A stretch of DNA of 64,000 nucleotides, taken from contig JAPLDI010000047.1 in assembly GCA_026391795.1 (NCBI GenBank), positions 16,045 to 80,044 of the forward strand, in the 5' to 3' direction. The DNA is from Bacteroidota bacterium (GTDB taxonomy: Bacteria; Bacteroidota; Bacteroidia; Bacteroidales; FEN-979). This document shows positions 52,172 to 62,258 of this stretch, one piece after another. The position numbers were made by a program, and so were the translations under genes. Position 1 is the stretch's first letter; each line of letters starts with the position of its first letter. The notes beneath the pieces were generated by a model that worked only from the letters and a program-made list of their open reading frames with translations, did no database searches and was not told where the DNA came from.

Positions 52172-52206
52172 CTTATCCCTAATCCCCAATCTCTTATCCC
52201 ATATCC
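52172..52206. repeat. Five tandem CTTATCC-type heptamers
   Basis: CTTATCC, CTAATCC, CCAATCT, CTTATCC, CATATCC in register, 21 bp before the first promoter of the ribosomal operon. Confidence 0.8.
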
Positions 52207-52227
52207 CCAAAAATAATTGATTATTAA

Positions 52228-52258
52228 TTTGGTGAATTCAAAATAAGTTGTACTTTTG
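52228..52258 (+). promoter_or_regulatory. Distal promoter (P1) of the ribosomal protein operon
   Basis: TTTG (52228-52231), 19 bp, then TACTTTTG (52251-52258), a full consensus match. Transcription would start near 52264 and give a leader of about 290 nt before rpsL. Confidence 0.75.
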
Positions 52259-52263
52259 CACCC

Positions 52264-52490
52264 TCAAAAAAGCGATAGCGCCTTTTTGAAGGGATTATAA
52301 AGGAAATACTAGGGAACCTGATAAATTAAGACACTAATAGGTTTCGACCGGACAACGCCAAATATGTCCGGATACCCACTCTGGCGGTTTGTCTTAGGAT
52401 ATTCATCCTTCCTTGAATTTCTTTGCTTTGTCCCCAAAAATTTAATGTAACTGTGAAATCTGAAAATATTTTCCAAAATATTTTTCGGAT
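52264..52490 (+). ncRNA. Candidate structured leader RNA or small RNA before rpsL
   Basis: Four structures in a row follow P1. (1) A hairpin at 52264-52289: TCAAAAA, A, GCG, loop ATAG, CGC, C, TTTTTGA, one mismatch. (2) CCGGACA (52348-52354) with TGTCCGG (52365-52371); its loop has CGCCA (52356-52360), able to pair with TGGCG (52382-52386), an H-type pseudoknot. (3) AGGAT-ATTC-ATCCT at 52396-52409. (4) A long AT-rich stem at 52458-52490, ATCTG with CGGAT outside, AAAATATTTT twice inside, one bulge. It may be a ribosomal protein or ppGpp-type control region, or a separate RNA ended by hairpin 4. I know no family match. Confidence 0.45.
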
Positions 52491-52502
52491 TCGATTAATT
52501 TA

Positions 52503-52510
52503 TACCTTTG
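52503..52510 (+). promoter_or_regulatory. Proximal promoter (P2) -7 element before rpsL
   Basis: TACCTTTG matches TAnnTTTG, 45 bp before the rpsL ATG. No TTTG is seen at -33. It lies just after hairpin 4 of the leader. Confidence 0.6.
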
Positions 52511-52554
52511 CACTCCCCAAAAAAGGGGGTTTTGTCAACTATAATCAGTAAAAT

Positions 52555-52938
52555 ATGCCTACAATAAATCAATTGGTTCGCAAGGGAAGAACAAAGCTGA
52601 CCGATAAAAGCAAGTCGCCGGCACTGGATTCCTGTCCGCAGCGCAGGGGTGTTTGCGTGAGGGTTTATACCACCACACCGAAGAAACCGAATTCGGCCAT
52701 GCGGAAAGTAGCCAGGGTTCGTCTGACCAACGGAAAAGAAGTAAATGCTTACATTCCCGGTGAAGGCCACAACCTGCAGGAACACTCGATCGTGATGATC
52801 CGTGGAGGCAGGGTGAAAGATCTTCCCGGTGTAAGGTACCATATCATCCGGGGTGCACTTGATACTTCCGGTGTGGAAGGCAGAAGGCAGAGGAGATCAA
52901 AATACGGAGCCAAGAGGCCGAAAGAAAAGAAAGCATAA
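52555..52938 (+). CDS. rpsL: 30S ribosomal protein S12
   Basis: A 127-aa protein of the decoding centre. [16 protein letters not shown] start, [20 protein letters not shown] and [13 protein letters not shown] are the universal S12 motifs. The Lys of PKKPNS and the Lys of GGRVKD are the wild-type, streptomycin-sensitive residues. It is the first gene of a str-S10-spc run of co-directional genes that continues to the window end. The sequence before the ATG is A-rich with no Shine-Dalgarno site. Confidence 0.98.
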   Translation: MPTINQLVRKGRTKLTDKSKSPALDSCPQRRGVCVRVYTTTPKKPNSAMRKVARVRLTNGKEVNAYIPGEGHNLQEHSIVMIRGGRVKDLPGVRYHIIRGALDTSGVEGRRQRRSKYGAKRPKEKKA

Positions 52939-53009
52939 TTGAATTCATTGCGGGGCGATCCAGGGGATGGCCCTTCCGCATATAAACGAATAATCCGAAT
53001 ACCAACAAT

Positions 53010-53477
53010 ATGAGAAAAGCAAAGCCCAAGAAAAGAGCGATACTTCCGGATCCCAAATACGGTGATACTCTCGTCACAAAGTTTGTGAACAATCTCATGG
53101 AACAGGGAAAGAAAAACATTGCTTATGATGTTTTCTATGAGGCGATCGATATTGTTTCTGAAAAAACAAAAGAAGAAGGTCTCGAAGTCTGGAAGAAAGC
53201 ACTTGCAAATGTCACTCCTTCAGTGGAAGTAAGAAGCCGCCGGATTGGTGGAGCTACTTTTCAGATCCCCTCCGAGATTCGCCCGGGCAGAAAAATGTCA
53301 ATCGGAATGAAAGCACTTGTTTCTTTTTCCCGGAAACGTCATGAAAAGAGCATGGGACAGAAACTGGCTGCTGAAATCGTAGCTGCCTATAAAGAAGAAG
53401 GCGCTGCTTATAAGAGAAAAGAAGATACACACAGGATGGCCGAAGCCAACAAGGCTTTCTCCCATTTCAGATTTTAA
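53010..53477 (+). CDS. rpsG: 30S ribosomal protein S7
   Basis: A 155-aa protein that nucleates the 3' major domain of 16S r[35 protein letters not shown] and [14 protein letters not shown] are characteristic. Its C-terminus with [16 protein letters not shown] is complete. It is the usual second gene of the str operon and a likely autoregulator, as in other bacteria. The gap of 71 bp to rpsL holds no clear hairpin. Confidence 0.98.
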   Translation: MRKAKPKKRAILPDPKYGDTLVTKFVNNLMEQGKKNIAYDVFYEAIDIVSEKTKEEGLEVWKKALANVTPSVEVRSRRIGGATFQIPSEIRPGRKMSIGMKALVSFSRKRHEKSMGQKLAAEIVAAYKEEGAAYKRKEDTHRMAEANKAFSHFRF

Positions 53478-53511
53478 CAACCGACCCGGAACACAGGATA
53501 CGAAAACAGGA

Positions 53512-55617
53512 ATGTCAGAGAATTTAACAAATATTCGCAACATCGGCATTATGGCGCACATCGACGCGGGTAAGACCACGACGACGGAGCGTATCCTGTA
53601 TTATACCGGCATCAATTATAAGTTAGGAGAAGTTCACGAAGGAACTGCCACCATGGACTGGATGGTCCAGGAGCAGGAACGGGGCATTACGATCACATCT
53701 GCCGCCACTACCGTTTACTGGGACTTCCGCGATCAGAAGTATCGCATCAACATCATCGATACCCCCGGGCATGTCGATTTCACCATTGAAGTAGAACGCT
53801 CATTGAGAGTTCTGGATGGTGCCATCGCTATTTTCTGCGCAGTGGGCGGTGTCGAACCTCAAAGCGAAACCGTCTGGAAACAGGCAAATAAATACAATGT
53901 CCCCCGTATCAGTTTCATCAATAAGATGGATCGTACAGGAGCTGATTTCTTCAGGGTGGTCACCCAGATCAAGGAAAAACTTGGCGCCAACCCAATTCCT
54001 GTCCAGATCCCGATCGGGGCAGAGGAGGGTTTTACCGGCGTAGTTGACCTTGTTTCAAATAAGGCCTTTGTTTGGGAAGATGATACCCTTGGGAAACAAT
54101 ACCACGAAGTTCCTGTTCCCGAAGACCTGAAAGAAACAGTTAAGGAATTCCGTACCCGACTGATCGAAGGAACTGCGGAAGAGAGTGATCACCTCCTGGA
54201 GAAATACCTGGAAAATCCCGATTCCATCAGTGAAGATGAGATCATTGCCTCCCTTCGCAGGGCAACTATTGAAAACCGTATTACACCGGTGATCTGCGGT
54301 GCTGCCTTTAAAAATAAAGGAGTACAGCTTCTGATCGATGCCATTGTAAAATACCTTCCTTCGCCCCTGGATCGCGCAGCTGTCAAAGGGATTAACCCCT
54401 TCACCGAAAAAGAGGAATTCCGCAAGCCGGATCCAAACGAACCCTTTACTGCCATTGCATTTAAAATAGCCACTGACCCGTTTATGGGCAGGATTGCTTA
54501 TTTCAGAGTTTACAGCGGAGCACTCGAAGCGGGCAGCACAGTCCTGAATTCCAATACCGACAAAAAGGAGCGGATCATGCGGCTGATGCTGATGCATGCC
54601 AACAAACAGAATCCCATCAAACGGATTGAAGCCGGTGAAATCGGCGCAGCCGTGGGACTCAAAAATATTCATACCGGTGATACTTTGTGCGATGTAAAAC
54701 ATCCGATCATTCTGGAAACAATGGCTTTTCCTGAACCGGTAATCAACATGGCCGTGGAGCCCAGGACACAGGATGACGTTGAAAAACTGATGGTTGCCCT
54801 CGCAAAACTGGAAGAGGAAGATCCCACATTCAAGGTAAAGGTCGATAATGAAACCGGTCAGACGCTGATCAGCGGAATGGGCGAACTCCACCTGGATATC
54901 ATTGCCGACAGGCTGAAACGCGAATTCAATATCGAGGTTAGCCGCGGAAATCCGCAGGTCGCCTATAAAGAGGCGATCCTCAATACAGTTCTTCATCACG
55001 AAGTTTATAAGAAACAAACCGGAGGCAAAGGAAAGTTTGCAGACCTGGTCATTGAAATTTCCCCGGCTGACAAATGTGTAAAAGGTCTTCAGTTTATCAA
55101 TGATATTCGTGGAGGAAACATCCCGAAGGAATTTATTCCCTCGATCGAAAAGGGAATTAAGTCAGCCATGATGAATGGCCCCATCATCGGTTACCCGATG
55201 GAAAGCATCAAAGTCAGGCTGATTGACGGTTCCTTTCACAGTGTTGATTCCGATGCACTTGCATTCCAGATCGCTGCCGGGATCGCCTTCCGTGAAGCCT
55301 GCAAGAAAGCCAAGGCAACCTTGCTTGAACCCATCATGCGTTTTGAGATCATCACTCCGAGCCTTTACATGGGTGACGTTACGAGTGACCTGAATAAACG
55401 CCGCGGACAGGTAGAAGAAGTGCAGTCGCGTATTGCCGATCAGGTGATTCATGGGAAAGTACCTTTATCGGAGATGTTCGGGTATGTGACTAACCTGCGC
55501 AGTGTTTCTTCGGGAAGGGCTACATGTATGCTGGAGTTTTCGCATTTTGGTGCGATTCCCCAGGAGATCATGAATGATGTTTTGTATAAGATACGGGGAT
55601 ATGTTCCCGCATATTGA
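53512..55617 (+). CDS. fusA: Translation elongation factor G
   Basis: A 701-aa GTPase that drives tRNA-mRNA translocation. G1 is [13 protein letters not shown] (from residue 15), G2 RGITITSA, G3 [10 protein letters not shown]4 NKMDRTGA and the late [15 protein letters not shown] stretch, followed by domains II to V with [10 protein letters not shown] and RRGQVEE. Its length is normal and all switch residues are present. It lies between rpsG and rpsJ; tuf, which follows fusA in many bacteria, is absent here, as is usual in Bacteroidota. Confidence 0.98.
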   Translation: MSENLTNIRNIGIMAHIDAGKTTTTERILYYTGINYKLGEVHEGTATMDWMVQEQERGITITSAATTVYWDFRDQKYRINIIDTPGHVDFTIEVERSLRVLDGAIAIFCAVGGVEPQSETVWKQANKYNVPRISFINKMDRTGADFFRVVTQIKEKLGANPIPVQIPIGAEEGFTGVVDLVSNKAFVWEDDTLGKQYHEVPVPEDLKETVKEFRTRLIEGTAEESDHLLEKYLENPDSISEDEIIASLRRATIENRITPVICGAAFKNKGVQLLIDAIVKYLPSPLDRAAVKGINPFTEKEEFRKPDPNEPFTAIAFKIATDPFMGRIAYFRVYSGALEAGSTVLNSNTDKKERIMRLMLMHANKQNPIKRIEAGEIGAAVGLKNIHTGDTLCDVKHPIILETMAFPEPVINMAVEPRTQDDVEKLMVALAKLEEEDPTFKVKVDNETGQTLISGMGELHLDIIADRLKREFNIEVSRGNPQVAYKEAILNTVLHHEVYKKQTGGKGKFADLVIEISPADKCVKGLQFINDIRGGNIPKEFIPSIEKGIKSAMMNGPIIGYPMESIKVRLIDGSFHSVDSDALAFQIAAGIAFREACKKAKATLLEPIMRFEIITPSLYMGDVTSDLNKRRGQVEEVQSRIADQVIHGKVPLSEMFGYVTNLRSVSSGRATCMLEFSHFGAIPQEIMNDVLYKIRGYVPAY

Positions 55618-55672
55618 TAAAAAGAAAGAACTATTGTAGACGCCAGAGTCGTTTCAACAAAAACAAAAAAAA

Positions 55673-55978
55673 GTGAGCCAAAGAATCAGAATAAAATTGA
55701 AGTCATACGATTACAGCCTGGTTGATAAATCAGCTGAAAAGATCGTGAAGACTGTAAAAGCCACGGGTGCTGTTGTGAGCGGACCGATCCCCTTGCCGAC
55801 GGATAAAAAGATCTTTACGGTACTGAGGTCGACCTTCGTGAACAAGAAATCACGGGACCAGTTCCAGCTTTGTTCCTACAAGCGGCTGCTGGATATATAC
55901 AGCACCACATCAAAGACCATTGATGCTTTGATGAAACTCGAACTTCCGAGTGGTGTTGAGGTTGAAATCAAGGTTTGA
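55673..55978 (+). CDS. rpsJ: 30S ribosomal protein S10
   Basis: A 101-aa protein with GTG start at 55673. [21 protein letters not shown] and [17 protein letters not shown] are the S10 hallmarks; the tRNA/NusB-binding loop is intact. S10 also takes part in transcription antitermination as NusE. It joins the str cluster directly to the S10 cluster. Confidence 0.97.
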   Translation: MSQRIRIKLKSYDYSLVDKSAEKIVKTVKATGAVVSGPIPLPTDKKIFTVLRSTFVNKKSRDQFQLCSYKRLLDIYSTTSKTIDALMKLELPSGVEVEIKV

Positions 55979-56013
55979 TCGTTACTTTTCATTGAACTGA
56001 AAAAAAAGAAGAA

Positions 56014-56643
56014 ATGTCTGGATTAATAGGAAAAAAAATTGGGATGACCAGCATTTATGATGCGAATGGGAAGAATATTCCATGTACGGTCATAGAAGCA
56101 GGTCCTTGTATTGTAACCCAGGTCCGATCAAAGGATAAGGAAGGTTATGATTCAATTCAGCTTGCCTTTGAAGATAAAAAGGAAAAGCATACCAGCAAGG
56201 CGCTCATGGGCCATTTTGCAAAGGCAGGAATCACCCCGAAAAAGGTAGTTGCTGAATTCACCCGTTTTGAAGTCGGCCACATGAAGCAATTCGGTGATAT
56301 TCTTAAAGTAGATATTTTCGAAGAAGGAGAATACATCGATGTTGTAGGGATTTCAAAAGGAAAAGGATTCCAGGGCGTAGTGAAACGGCATCATTTCAGC
56401 GGCGTTGGCGGTGCCACGCATGGCCAGCACAACCGTCTGAGAGCTCCCGGTTCAGTGGGTGCGTCTTCCTGGCCTTCACGGGTTTTTCCCGGATTGAGGA
56501 TGGCAGGCAGAATGGGCGGCGACCGCGTGAAGGTTATCAACCTTCAGATTTTGAAGATCATTTTAGATAAGAATCTGGTATTGGTCAAAGGAGCAGTACC
56601 GGGATCCAATGGTTCATATGTAATTATTGAGAGATGGAAGTAG
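56014..56643 (+). CDS. rplC: 50S ribosomal protein L3
   Basis: A 209-aa protein. [15 protein letters not shown] opens it, and [20 protein letters not shown] followed by [15 protein letters not shown] form the long loop that reaches the peptidyl-transferase centre. The Gln of THGQ is the residue methylated by PrmB in other bacteria. Its last 10 bp overlap rplD. Confidence 0.97.
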   Translation: MSGLIGKKIGMTSIYDANGKNIPCTVIEAGPCIVTQVRSKDKEGYDSIQLAFEDKKEKHTSKALMGHFAKAGITPKKVVAEFTRFEVGHMKQFGDILKVDIFEEGEYIDVVGISKGKGFQGVVKRHHFSGVGGATHGQHNRLRAPGSVGASSWPSRVFPGLRMAGRMGGDRVKVINLQILKIILDKNLVLVKGAVPGSNGSYVIIERWK

Positions 56644-57263
56644 CAGTTTATAACCTATCAGGAGCAAAAACTGACCGCAAGATCAAACTGGACGATGCCA
56701 TATTTGGTATTGAACCGAACGATCATGCCATATACCTGGATGTAAAACAGTTTATGGCAAACAGGCGGCAGGGAACCCACAGCTCGAAAGAGAAATCGCA
56801 GCTGACTGGCAGTACCCGGAAGCTGAAGAAGCAAAAAGGGACTGGCGGAGCCCGTGCAGGCAGTATTAAAAGCCCTTTGTTCAAGGGTGGAGCAAGGGTT
56901 TTCGGCCCTCATCCCAGGGACTACGATTTCAAACTCAACAAGAAGTTGAAGAAACTTGCCCGGAAATCAGCTTTAAGCTATAAGATAAAAGATGAGAGCA
57001 TCATGGTGGTGGAGGATTTCACATTTGAAACCCCCAAGACCAAGAATTTTACCGAGCTGCTTAAGAATTTCAAAAATGAAGGCAAGAAAATGTTGCTTGT
57101 CACAAGCAGTGTTGACATGAATCTCATCCTGTCGTGCCGTAACCTGGCAAAGGTAAAAGTGATCCAGGCATCCGACCTCAACACGTATGAGATCCTGGAT
57201 GCAGGGCGCCTGCTGCTTACGGAAAGCTCGGTCAAGGAAATTGAAAATATTCATGCCAATTGA
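56634..57263 (+). CDS. rplD: 50S ribosomal protein L4
   Basis: A 209-aa protein. [20 protein letters not shown] and [13 protein letters not shown] form the extended loop that lines the exit tunnel near the macrolide site. The start ATG overlaps the rplC stop by 10 bp. In E. coli L4 regulates its own operon; whether it does so here is unknown. Confidence 0.96.
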   Translation: MEVAVYNLSGAKTDRKIKLDDAIFGIEPNDHAIYLDVKQFMANRRQGTHSSKEKSQLTGSTRKLKKQKGTGGARAGSIKSPLFKGGARVFGPHPRDYDFKLNKKLKKLARKSALSYKIKDESIMVVEDFTFETPKTKNFTELLKNFKNEGKKMLLVTSSVDMNLILSCRNLAKVKVIQASDLNTYEILDAGRLLLTESSVKEIENIHAN

Positions 57264-57295
57264 TTTCGCAAGAACCACATTAAAAAGCATACGCA

Positions 57296-57586
57296 ATGAA
57301 TGTTATATTAAAGCCGATCATTACCGAAAAGATGACCCAGATGGGCGAGAAGCTCAACCGTTATGGGTTCAAGGTAGACAAGCGGGCGAATAAGCTTCAG
57401 ATCCGGAAAGCGATCAAGGATATCTACGGAGTGGAGGTTGCTGATATCAATACCATGGTTTATCGTGGTAAGAGCAAGACCCGGTATTCAAAAAGCGGGT
57501 TTATCAGCGGCAAGTCCAACAATTACAAGAAAGCCATTGTTACATTGGCAAAAGGTGAAACTATTGATTTTTACAGCAATATTTAA
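57296..57586 (+). CDS. rplW: 50S ribosomal protein L23
   Basis: A 96-aa protein with ILKPIITEKMTQMGEKLNRY and VEVADINTMVYRGKSKTRY. L23 lies at the tunnel exit and binds trigger factor and SRP. It is 4 bp upstream of rplB. Confidence 0.96.
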   Translation: MNVILKPIITEKMTQMGEKLNRYGFKVDKRANKLQIRKAIKDIYGVEVADINTMVYRGKSKTRYSKSGFISGKSNNYKKAIVTLAKGETIDFYSNI

Positions 57587-57590
57587 ATAA

Positions 57591-58415
57591 ATGGCGCTTA
57601 AGAAATTTAACCCAACAACCCCCGGTCAGCGCTTCAAACTGATCAGCGCGTTTGACGAAATCACAACTTCAACGCCTGAGAAGAGCTTACTGCTTCCCCA
57701 TAAGAAGAGTGGTGGTAGAAACAGCGAAGGTAAAATGACCATGCGGTACCTCGGTGGTGGTCATAAACAGATGTACAGAATCATCGACTTCAAACGCGAT
57801 AAGGAAACGATTCCCGCCGTGGTGAAAACCATTGAATACGACCCTGGCAGAACGGCCCGGATCGCGCTGGTTTGCTATAACGATGGCGAGAAGCGTTACA
57901 TTATTGCTCCCCACGGACTGAAGGTGGGACAAACGGTGATTTCCGGAAAAGGAAGTTCCCCTGAGATCGGGAATACACTTTATCTCAGCGAGATTCCCTT
58001 CGGTACGATCATCCACAATGTGGAACTTCGTCCCGGCCAGGGAGCCAAGCTGGTGAGAAGTGCCGGTTCCTACGCTCAGCTTATGTCGAGGGACGGCAAG
58101 TTTGCCATCATCAAGATGCCTTCGGGCGAAACCCGTATGATCCTGCAGGCCTGCAAAGCCACGATCGGAATGGTTTCTAACCAGGACCATCAGCTGGAAT
58201 CCTCCGGTAAAGCCGGTAGAAGCAGGTGGCTCGGAAGAAGGCCGCGCGTTCGCGGTGTCGCTATGAACCCGGTTGACCATCCCATGGGCGGTGGTGAAGG
58301 AAGGGCTTCCGGCGGACATCCGAGGTCAAGGAAAGGTACTCCTGCAAAGGGTTATAAGACCCGCAGCAAGAAGAAGAGTACGAACAAGTACATCGTTGAA
58401 AAAAGGAAAAAATAA
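57591..58415 (+). CDS. rplB: 50S ribosomal protein L2
   Basis: A 274-aa protein. [20 protein letters not shown] in the N-terminal half and [20 protein letters not shown] in the C-terminal half are universal. The conserved His of DHPMGGGEG lies near the peptidyl-transferase centre. Length is standard. Confidence 0.98.
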   Translation: MALKKFNPTTPGQRFKLISAFDEITTSTPEKSLLLPHKKSGGRNSEGKMTMRYLGGGHKQMYRIIDFKRDKETIPAVVKTIEYDPGRTARIALVCYNDGEKRYIIAPHGLKVGQTVISGKGSSPEIGNTLYLSEIPFGTIIHNVELRPGQGAKLVRSAGSYAQLMSRDGKFAIIKMPSGETRMILQACKATIGMVSNQDHQLESSGKAGRSRWLGRRPRVRGVAMNPVDHPMGGGEGRASGGHPRSRKGTPAKGYKTRSKKKSTNKYIVEKRKK

Positions 58416-58433
58416 TCATAACAACAACAGGAT

Positions 58434-58712
58434 ATGAGCCGATCGCTTAAAAAAGGTCCTTTCATCAATACCAAACTGGAGAAGAAAATCCTGGATGCAG
58501 GGGATTCAAAGAAAAAGAGTGTCATTAAAACCTGGTCAAGGGGTTCGATGATCTCTCCGGATTTCGTAGGACAAACCATTGCAGTTTACAACGGCAATAA
58601 ATTCATCCCGGTCTATGTAACCGAAAATATGGTTGGACACAAACTGGGAGAATTCGCACCCACACGCATTTTCAGGGGGCATGCCGGAAACAAGGATAAA
58701 GGTAAGAAATAA
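58434..58712 (+). CDS. rpsS: 30S ribosomal protein S19
   Basis: A 92-aa protein. [18 protein letters not shown] opens it and [20 protein letters not shown] follows. It binds the 16S head together with S13. Confidence 0.97.
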   Translation: MSRSLKKGPFINTKLEKKILDAGDSKKKSVIKTWSRGSMISPDFVGQTIAVYNGNKFIPVYVTENMVGHKLGEFAPTRIFRGHAGNKDKGKK

Positions 58713-58730
58713 GAATAATTTCAAGATATC

Positions 58731-59171
58731 ATGGGCGTAAAAAGTAAAAACAGAGCGGAGAAGCGTAAAGAGGAAAAAAAGTCTCTTTCTTACGCAAAGT
58801 TGAATAACTGTCCCACCTCACCGCGTAAGATGAGGTTGATTGCAGATCTGATCAGGGGGAAGAAAGTAGAACTGGCACTTGTCATGCTGAAGAATTCACC
58901 TCAGGTTTCAAGTGACCGTCTGTATACCTTGCTGAAATCGGCCATCGCAAACTGGCAGGCCAAGAATGAAGGTGTAAGACTGGAAGACAGCGATCTTTTT
59001 ATCAAGGAGATTTCCGTGGACAGCGGCCGGGTGCTGAAACGTATCCGTACAGCTCCCCAGGGTCGTGCACACCGGATCAAGAAACGCTCCAATCATGTTA
59101 CGCTGGTCGTTGACAGCCGCAACAAACCTTCTTCAGAAGTTGAAGAAACGACAATAGAAACAAAAGAATAA
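58731..59171 (+). CDS. rplV: 50S ribosomal protein L22
   Basis: A 146-aa protein, longer than the E. coli form (110 aa) through extra residues at both ends. NCPTSPRKMRLIADLIRGKK and LKRIRTAPQGRAHRIKKRSN, the tunnel-lining hairpin, are intact. The Glu/Thr-rich tail is typical of phylum members. Confidence 0.96.
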   Translation: MGVKSKNRAEKRKEEKKSLSYAKLNNCPTSPRKMRLIADLIRGKKVELALVMLKNSPQVSSDRLYTLLKSAIANWQAKNEGVRLEDSDLFIKEISVDSGRVLKRIRTAPQGRAHRIKKRSNHVTLVVDSRNKPSSEVEETTIETKE

Positions 59172-59202
59172 GATCGAACTGGTACAATAAAATGTTTTGT
59201 TA

Positions 59203-59961
59203 ATGGGACAAAAAACTAATCCAATCGCAAACAGGTTAGGGATCATCCGCGGATGGGATTCCAATTGGTACGGCGGAAAGAACTTCGCAACCAAACTCGT
59301 TGAGGATGATAATATCCGGAAATACCTGAATGCCCGTTTATCGAAGGCAGGAATTGCCAAGATCGTTATTGAAAGGACACTGAAACTTGTTACGGTGACA
59401 ATTCATACGGCACGCCCGGGGATCATCATCGGAAAAGGCGGACAGGAAGTGGATAAGCTGAAGGAAGAATTGAAGAAGATCACCAAGAAGGAGATCCAGA
59501 TCAATATCTCCGAGATCAAGCGTCCGGAACTGGATGCCGTGATTGTTGCAAGTACCGTGACGAGCCAGATCGAAGGACGTATTTCATACCGCAGGGCAAT
59601 CAAGACATCCATTGCATCGGCCATGCGTATCGGTGCTGAAGGGATCAAGATCCAGATCTCCGGCCGTTTGGGCGGTGCTGAAATGGCACGCAGGGAGCAG
59701 TATAAGGACGGAAGAATTCCTTTGCACACGTTCCGCGCAGATATCGACTATGCCACCAGCGAGGCGCATACCACTTACGGAAGGATCGGAATCAAGGTGT
59801 GGATCTGCAAAGGCGAGATTTACGGACGTCCTGACCTGACACCGGCAGCGGCCAGCACGAAGCTGAAACCTTCATCGGAACATCCGCACAAAGGCGGAGA
59901 AAGAGATCGTGACCGCGATCGTGACCGCGACAGAAGAAACAAACCAAGAGCTAGAAAGTAA
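59203..59961 (+). CDS. rpsC: 30S ribosomal protein S3 with an Arg-Asp repeat tail
   Basis: A 252-aa protein from the ATG at 59203. The frame can be read from a TTG two codons earlier, but [13 protein letters not shown] right after the ATG is the normal start. The KH domain has [20 protein letters not shown]; the C-terminal domain has [20 protein letters not shown] and [20 protein letters not shown]. After KGGE the tail is [19 protein letters not shown], encoded by short tandem GACCGCGATCGT-like units. The tail is unusual and could vary in length between strains. Confidence 0.97.
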   Translation: MGQKTNPIANRLGIIRGWDSNWYGGKNFATKLVEDDNIRKYLNARLSKAGIAKIVIERTLKLVTVTIHTARPGIIIGKGGQEVDKLKEELKKITKKEIQINISEIKRPELDAVIVASTVTSQIEGRISYRRAIKTSIASAMRIGAEGIKIQISGRLGGAEMARREQYKDGRIPLHTFRADIDYATSEAHTTYGRIGIKVWICKGEIYGRPDLTPAAASTKLKPSSEHPHKGGERDRDRDRDRDRRNKPRARK

Positions 59962-59994
59962 TCGAATACCCAATAACTTAATAATTCTCAGATA

Positions 59995-60423
59995 ATGTTA
60001 CAGCCTAAGAAGACCAAGTACAGGAAGCAGCAGAAAGGAAAGATGAAAGGCAACGCACAGCGTGGCCATCAGCTGGCATTCGGCTCCTTTGGGATAAAGA
60101 CCCTGGATGAAGCCTGGCTTACCGGACGGCAGATTGAAGCTGCACGTCAGGCCATCACCCGTTGCATGAAACGTGAAGGCCAGCTGTGGATCCGTATTTT
60201 CCCGGACAAACCGGTTACAAAGAAGCCTGCTGAAGTCCGTATGGGTAAAGGAAAAGGCGCACCCGAATATTTTGTAGCCAGGGTCACCCCCGGCCGGATT
60301 TTGTTCGAGATCGAAGGTGTCAACCTTGCCATTGCAAAAGAAGCATTGCGCCTGGGTGCACAGAAGTTGCCTGTAATGACGAAAATGGTTACGCGGAAGG
60401 ATTATGTGGATGAAGCCATTTAA
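59995..60423 (+). CDS. rplP: 50S ribosomal protein L16
   Basis: A 142-aa protein. [19 protein letters not shown] and [20 protein letters not shown] then RIFPDKPVT and [15 protein letters not shown] are universal. It lies near the A site and is bound by evernimicin in other species. Confidence 0.97.
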   Translation: MLQPKKTKYRKQQKGKMKGNAQRGHQLAFGSFGIKTLDEAWLTGRQIEAARQAITRCMKREGQLWIRIFPDKPVTKKPAEVRMGKGKGAPEYFVARVTPGRILFEIEGVNLAIAKEALRLGAQKLPVMTKMVTRKDYVDEAI

Positions 60424-60465
60424 TTCAGCGGTATAACATAGTATGAATCTCCTTTTCAAAGAAAA

Positions 60466-60684
60466 ATGGAACAAAAAGTAATCAGAGAACTAACGACCGG
60501 TGAAATCATCGAGCGTCTGGATGAGGAAAAGAAACAACTGACGAAACTGAAGTTGAACCATGCTGTTTCACCTCTTGAAAATCCAAATAAGATCAAGGCC
60601 TATCGCAGAACCATCGCGCGCCTGGAGACAGAACTGAGAAGAAGGATTCTGAAGGGTGAGAACATAACCAAACGGATAGTATAA
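60466..60684 (+). CDS. rpmC: 50S ribosomal protein L29
   Basis: A 72-aa protein of two helices with LTTGEIIERLDEEKKQLTKL and NPNKIKAYRRTIARLETELR. It lies next to L23 at the tunnel exit. Confidence 0.95.
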   Translation: MEQKVIRELTTGEIIERLDEEKKQLTKLKLNHAVSPLENPNKIKAYRRTIARLETELRRRILKGENITKRIV

Positions 60685-60735
60685 TTCACTTTTGAAGAGA
60701 CGGAAACAAGGGGTCTCTAACAAGAAGAAGAAAAA

Positions 60736-60993
60736 ATGGAAAACAGAAAACTTAGAAAGGAAAAAGCCGGTATCGTTGTCAGCAATAAAATGGATAAATC
60801 CATTGTTGTTGAAGTCGAACGGAAAGTTAAGCATCCGAAATACGGAAAATTCGTGAAAAAGAGTTCCCGTTTTGTGGTGCACGATGAAGCGAATGAGTGC
60901 AGCGAAGGCGATAAAGTTCGGATTGCAGAAACCCGTCCGCTGAGTAAGAACAAATGTTGGAGACTTGTCGAAATATTAGAAAAGGTTAAATAG
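60736..60993 (+). CDS. rpsQ: 30S ribosomal protein S17
   Basis: An 85-aa OB-fold protein. [20 protein letters not shown] and [20 protein letters not shown] are the family core, and [16 protein letters not shown] closes it. It is 2 bp upstream of rplN. Confidence 0.96.
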   Translation: MENRKLRKEKAGIVVSNKMDKSIVVEVERKVKHPKYGKFVKKSSRFVVHDEANECSEGDKVRIAETRPLSKNKCWRLVEILEKVK

Positions 60994-60995
60994 CC

Positions 60996-61364
60996 ATGAT
61001 ACAACAAGAATCAAGACTAACGGTTGCAGATAACAGTGGCGCAAAGGAAGTCCTTTGCATCAGGGTCCTTGGTGGGACGGGAAAACGTTATGCATCCATC
61101 GGCGACAAAATCGTCGTGACTGTAAAAAATGCCCTTCCCTCGGGGAATATAAAAAAGGGAACGGTGTCAAAAGCTGTTGTTGTGAGAACCAAAAAGGAGA
61201 TCCGCCGTCAGGATGGGTCCTATATCCGGTTCGACGACAATGCTGTTGTACTGTTGAATGCTGCCGGCGAAATGATCGGCACCCGTATCTTCGGACCTGT
61301 AGCCCGGGAGTTGAGGGAAAAACAATTCATGAAAATTATTTCATTGGCACCGGAAGTGCTTTAA
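60996..61364 (+). CDS. rplN: 50S ribosomal protein L14
   Basis: A 122-aa protein. [20 protein letters not shown] and [20 protein letters not shown] then [20 protein letters not shown] are universal; length is standard. It is the first gene of the spc part of the cluster. Confidence 0.98.
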   Translation: MIQQESRLTVADNSGAKEVLCIRVLGGTGKRYASIGDKIVVTVKNALPSGNIKKGTVSKAVVVRTKKEIRRQDGSYIRFDDNAVVLLNAAGEMIGTRIFGPVARELREKQFMKIISLAPEVL

Positions 61365-61380
61365 GTACATATTTTCAACC

Positions 61381-61704
61381 ATGCAAACGAAGTTACATAT
61401 CAAGAAAGGCGACACGGTAATGGTTATTACCGGGAATTCCAAGGGCCAACAGGGTAAAGTGCTGAAGGTGGATGTTGCAAAAAGCAAAGCCATCGTTGAG
61501 GGAATCAACATGGTTTCCAAACACACCAAGCCCAATGCAAAAAGCCCGCAGGGCGGGATCTTAAAAAAAGAAGCCCTGGTGCATATTTCCAATCTGATGG
61601 TCATCGATTCCACCGGGAAACCGACTAGAACCGGAAGAAGAATCGACAGCAAAAAAAATATGTCGGTACGTTATTCTAAAAAATCAGGGGAGGTAATAAA
61701 ATAA
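61381..61704 (+). CDS. rplX: 50S ribosomal protein L24
   Basis: A 107-aa protein with the KOW motif in [20 protein letters not shown], followed by [20 protein letters not shown]. The stop TAA shares its last base with the rplE start (TAATG). Confidence 0.97.
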   Translation: MQTKLHIKKGDTVMVITGNSKGQQGKVLKVDVAKSKAIVEGINMVSKHTKPNAKSPQGGILKKEALVHISNLMVIDSTGKPTRTGRRIDSKKNMSVRYSKKSGEVIK

Positions 61705-62255
61705 TGGCTTACATACCGAGATTAAGAGAAAAGTACGAGAAAGAGGTCGTTCCCGCCTTGATGGCTCAGTTCAATTACAAAAGCCCGATGCAGGTTCCCA
61801 GGATCCTGAAGGTTTGTATCAACCAGGGACTCGGCGTTGCTATCACGGACAAGAAATTTATTGATACCGGCATCAACGAAATGACGATGATTGCCGGCCA
61901 GAAAGCAGTAGCAACCAAATCGAAAAAGGACATCTCCAATTTCAAACTCAGAAAAGGGATGCCGATCGGGGTCAGGGTCACGTTACGCGGTAACGGGATG
62001 TATGAATTCCTGGATCGTCTGATATCGGTCTCCATTCCCCGTATACGGGACTTCCGCGGGATCGGGGATAAGGGGTTTGACGGACGCGGAAATTATACAT
62101 TCGGAATTTCCGAACAGATCATTTTCCCCGAAATTGATATCGATAAGATCGCCAAAATAAATGGAATGGATATCACTTTCGTAACTACCGCAAGGACCGA
62201 CCGGGAAGCTCATGCCTTATTAAAAGAATTCGGATTACCCTTTAAAACAAAATAA
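61704..62255 (+). CDS. rplE: 50S ribosomal protein L5
   Basis: A 183-aa protein. [40 protein letters not shown] and the [20 protein letters not shown] stretch are universal. It binds 5S rRNA and the P-site tRNA. Translation is probably coupled to rplX through the shared base. Confidence 0.98.
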   Translation: MAYIPRLREKYEKEVVPALMAQFNYKSPMQVPRILKVCINQGLGVAITDKKFIDTGINEMTMIAGQKAVATKSKKDISNFKLRKGMPIGVRVTLRGNGMYEFLDRLISVSIPRIRDFRGIGDKGFDGRGNYTFGISEQIIFPEIDIDKIAKINGMDITFVTTARTDREAHALLKEFGLPFKTK

Positions 62256-62258
62256 TTT

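Larger units (their letters stand above)
51825..52554. other. 730-bp gap upstream of the ribosomal protein operon
   Basis: No protein gene; a 103-codon frame at 51905-52216 runs through repeats and is not credible. The gap contains an inverted CCAAT array (51874-51994), a short 11-bp pair (TATCATGGAGT/TATCATGGAGC, 52045-52066), a heptamer tract (52172-52206), two promoters and a structured leader (52228-52554). Confidence 0.7.

Noticed and set aside
51905..52216. A 103-codon frame upstream of the ribosomal operon
   Set aside because: It runs through the CCAAT array and the heptamer tract, so its residues only reflect repeats.
52264..52490. Leader region as tmRNA or another known RNA gene
   Set aside because: A GTTTCGACCGG stretch recalls the tmRNA start, but the acceptor-stem partner, the tag reading frame and the CCA end are not seen.
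54055..55017. A 320-codon minus-strand frame opposite fusA
   Set aside because: Shadow of the conserved EF-G reading frame, with no recognisable motif.
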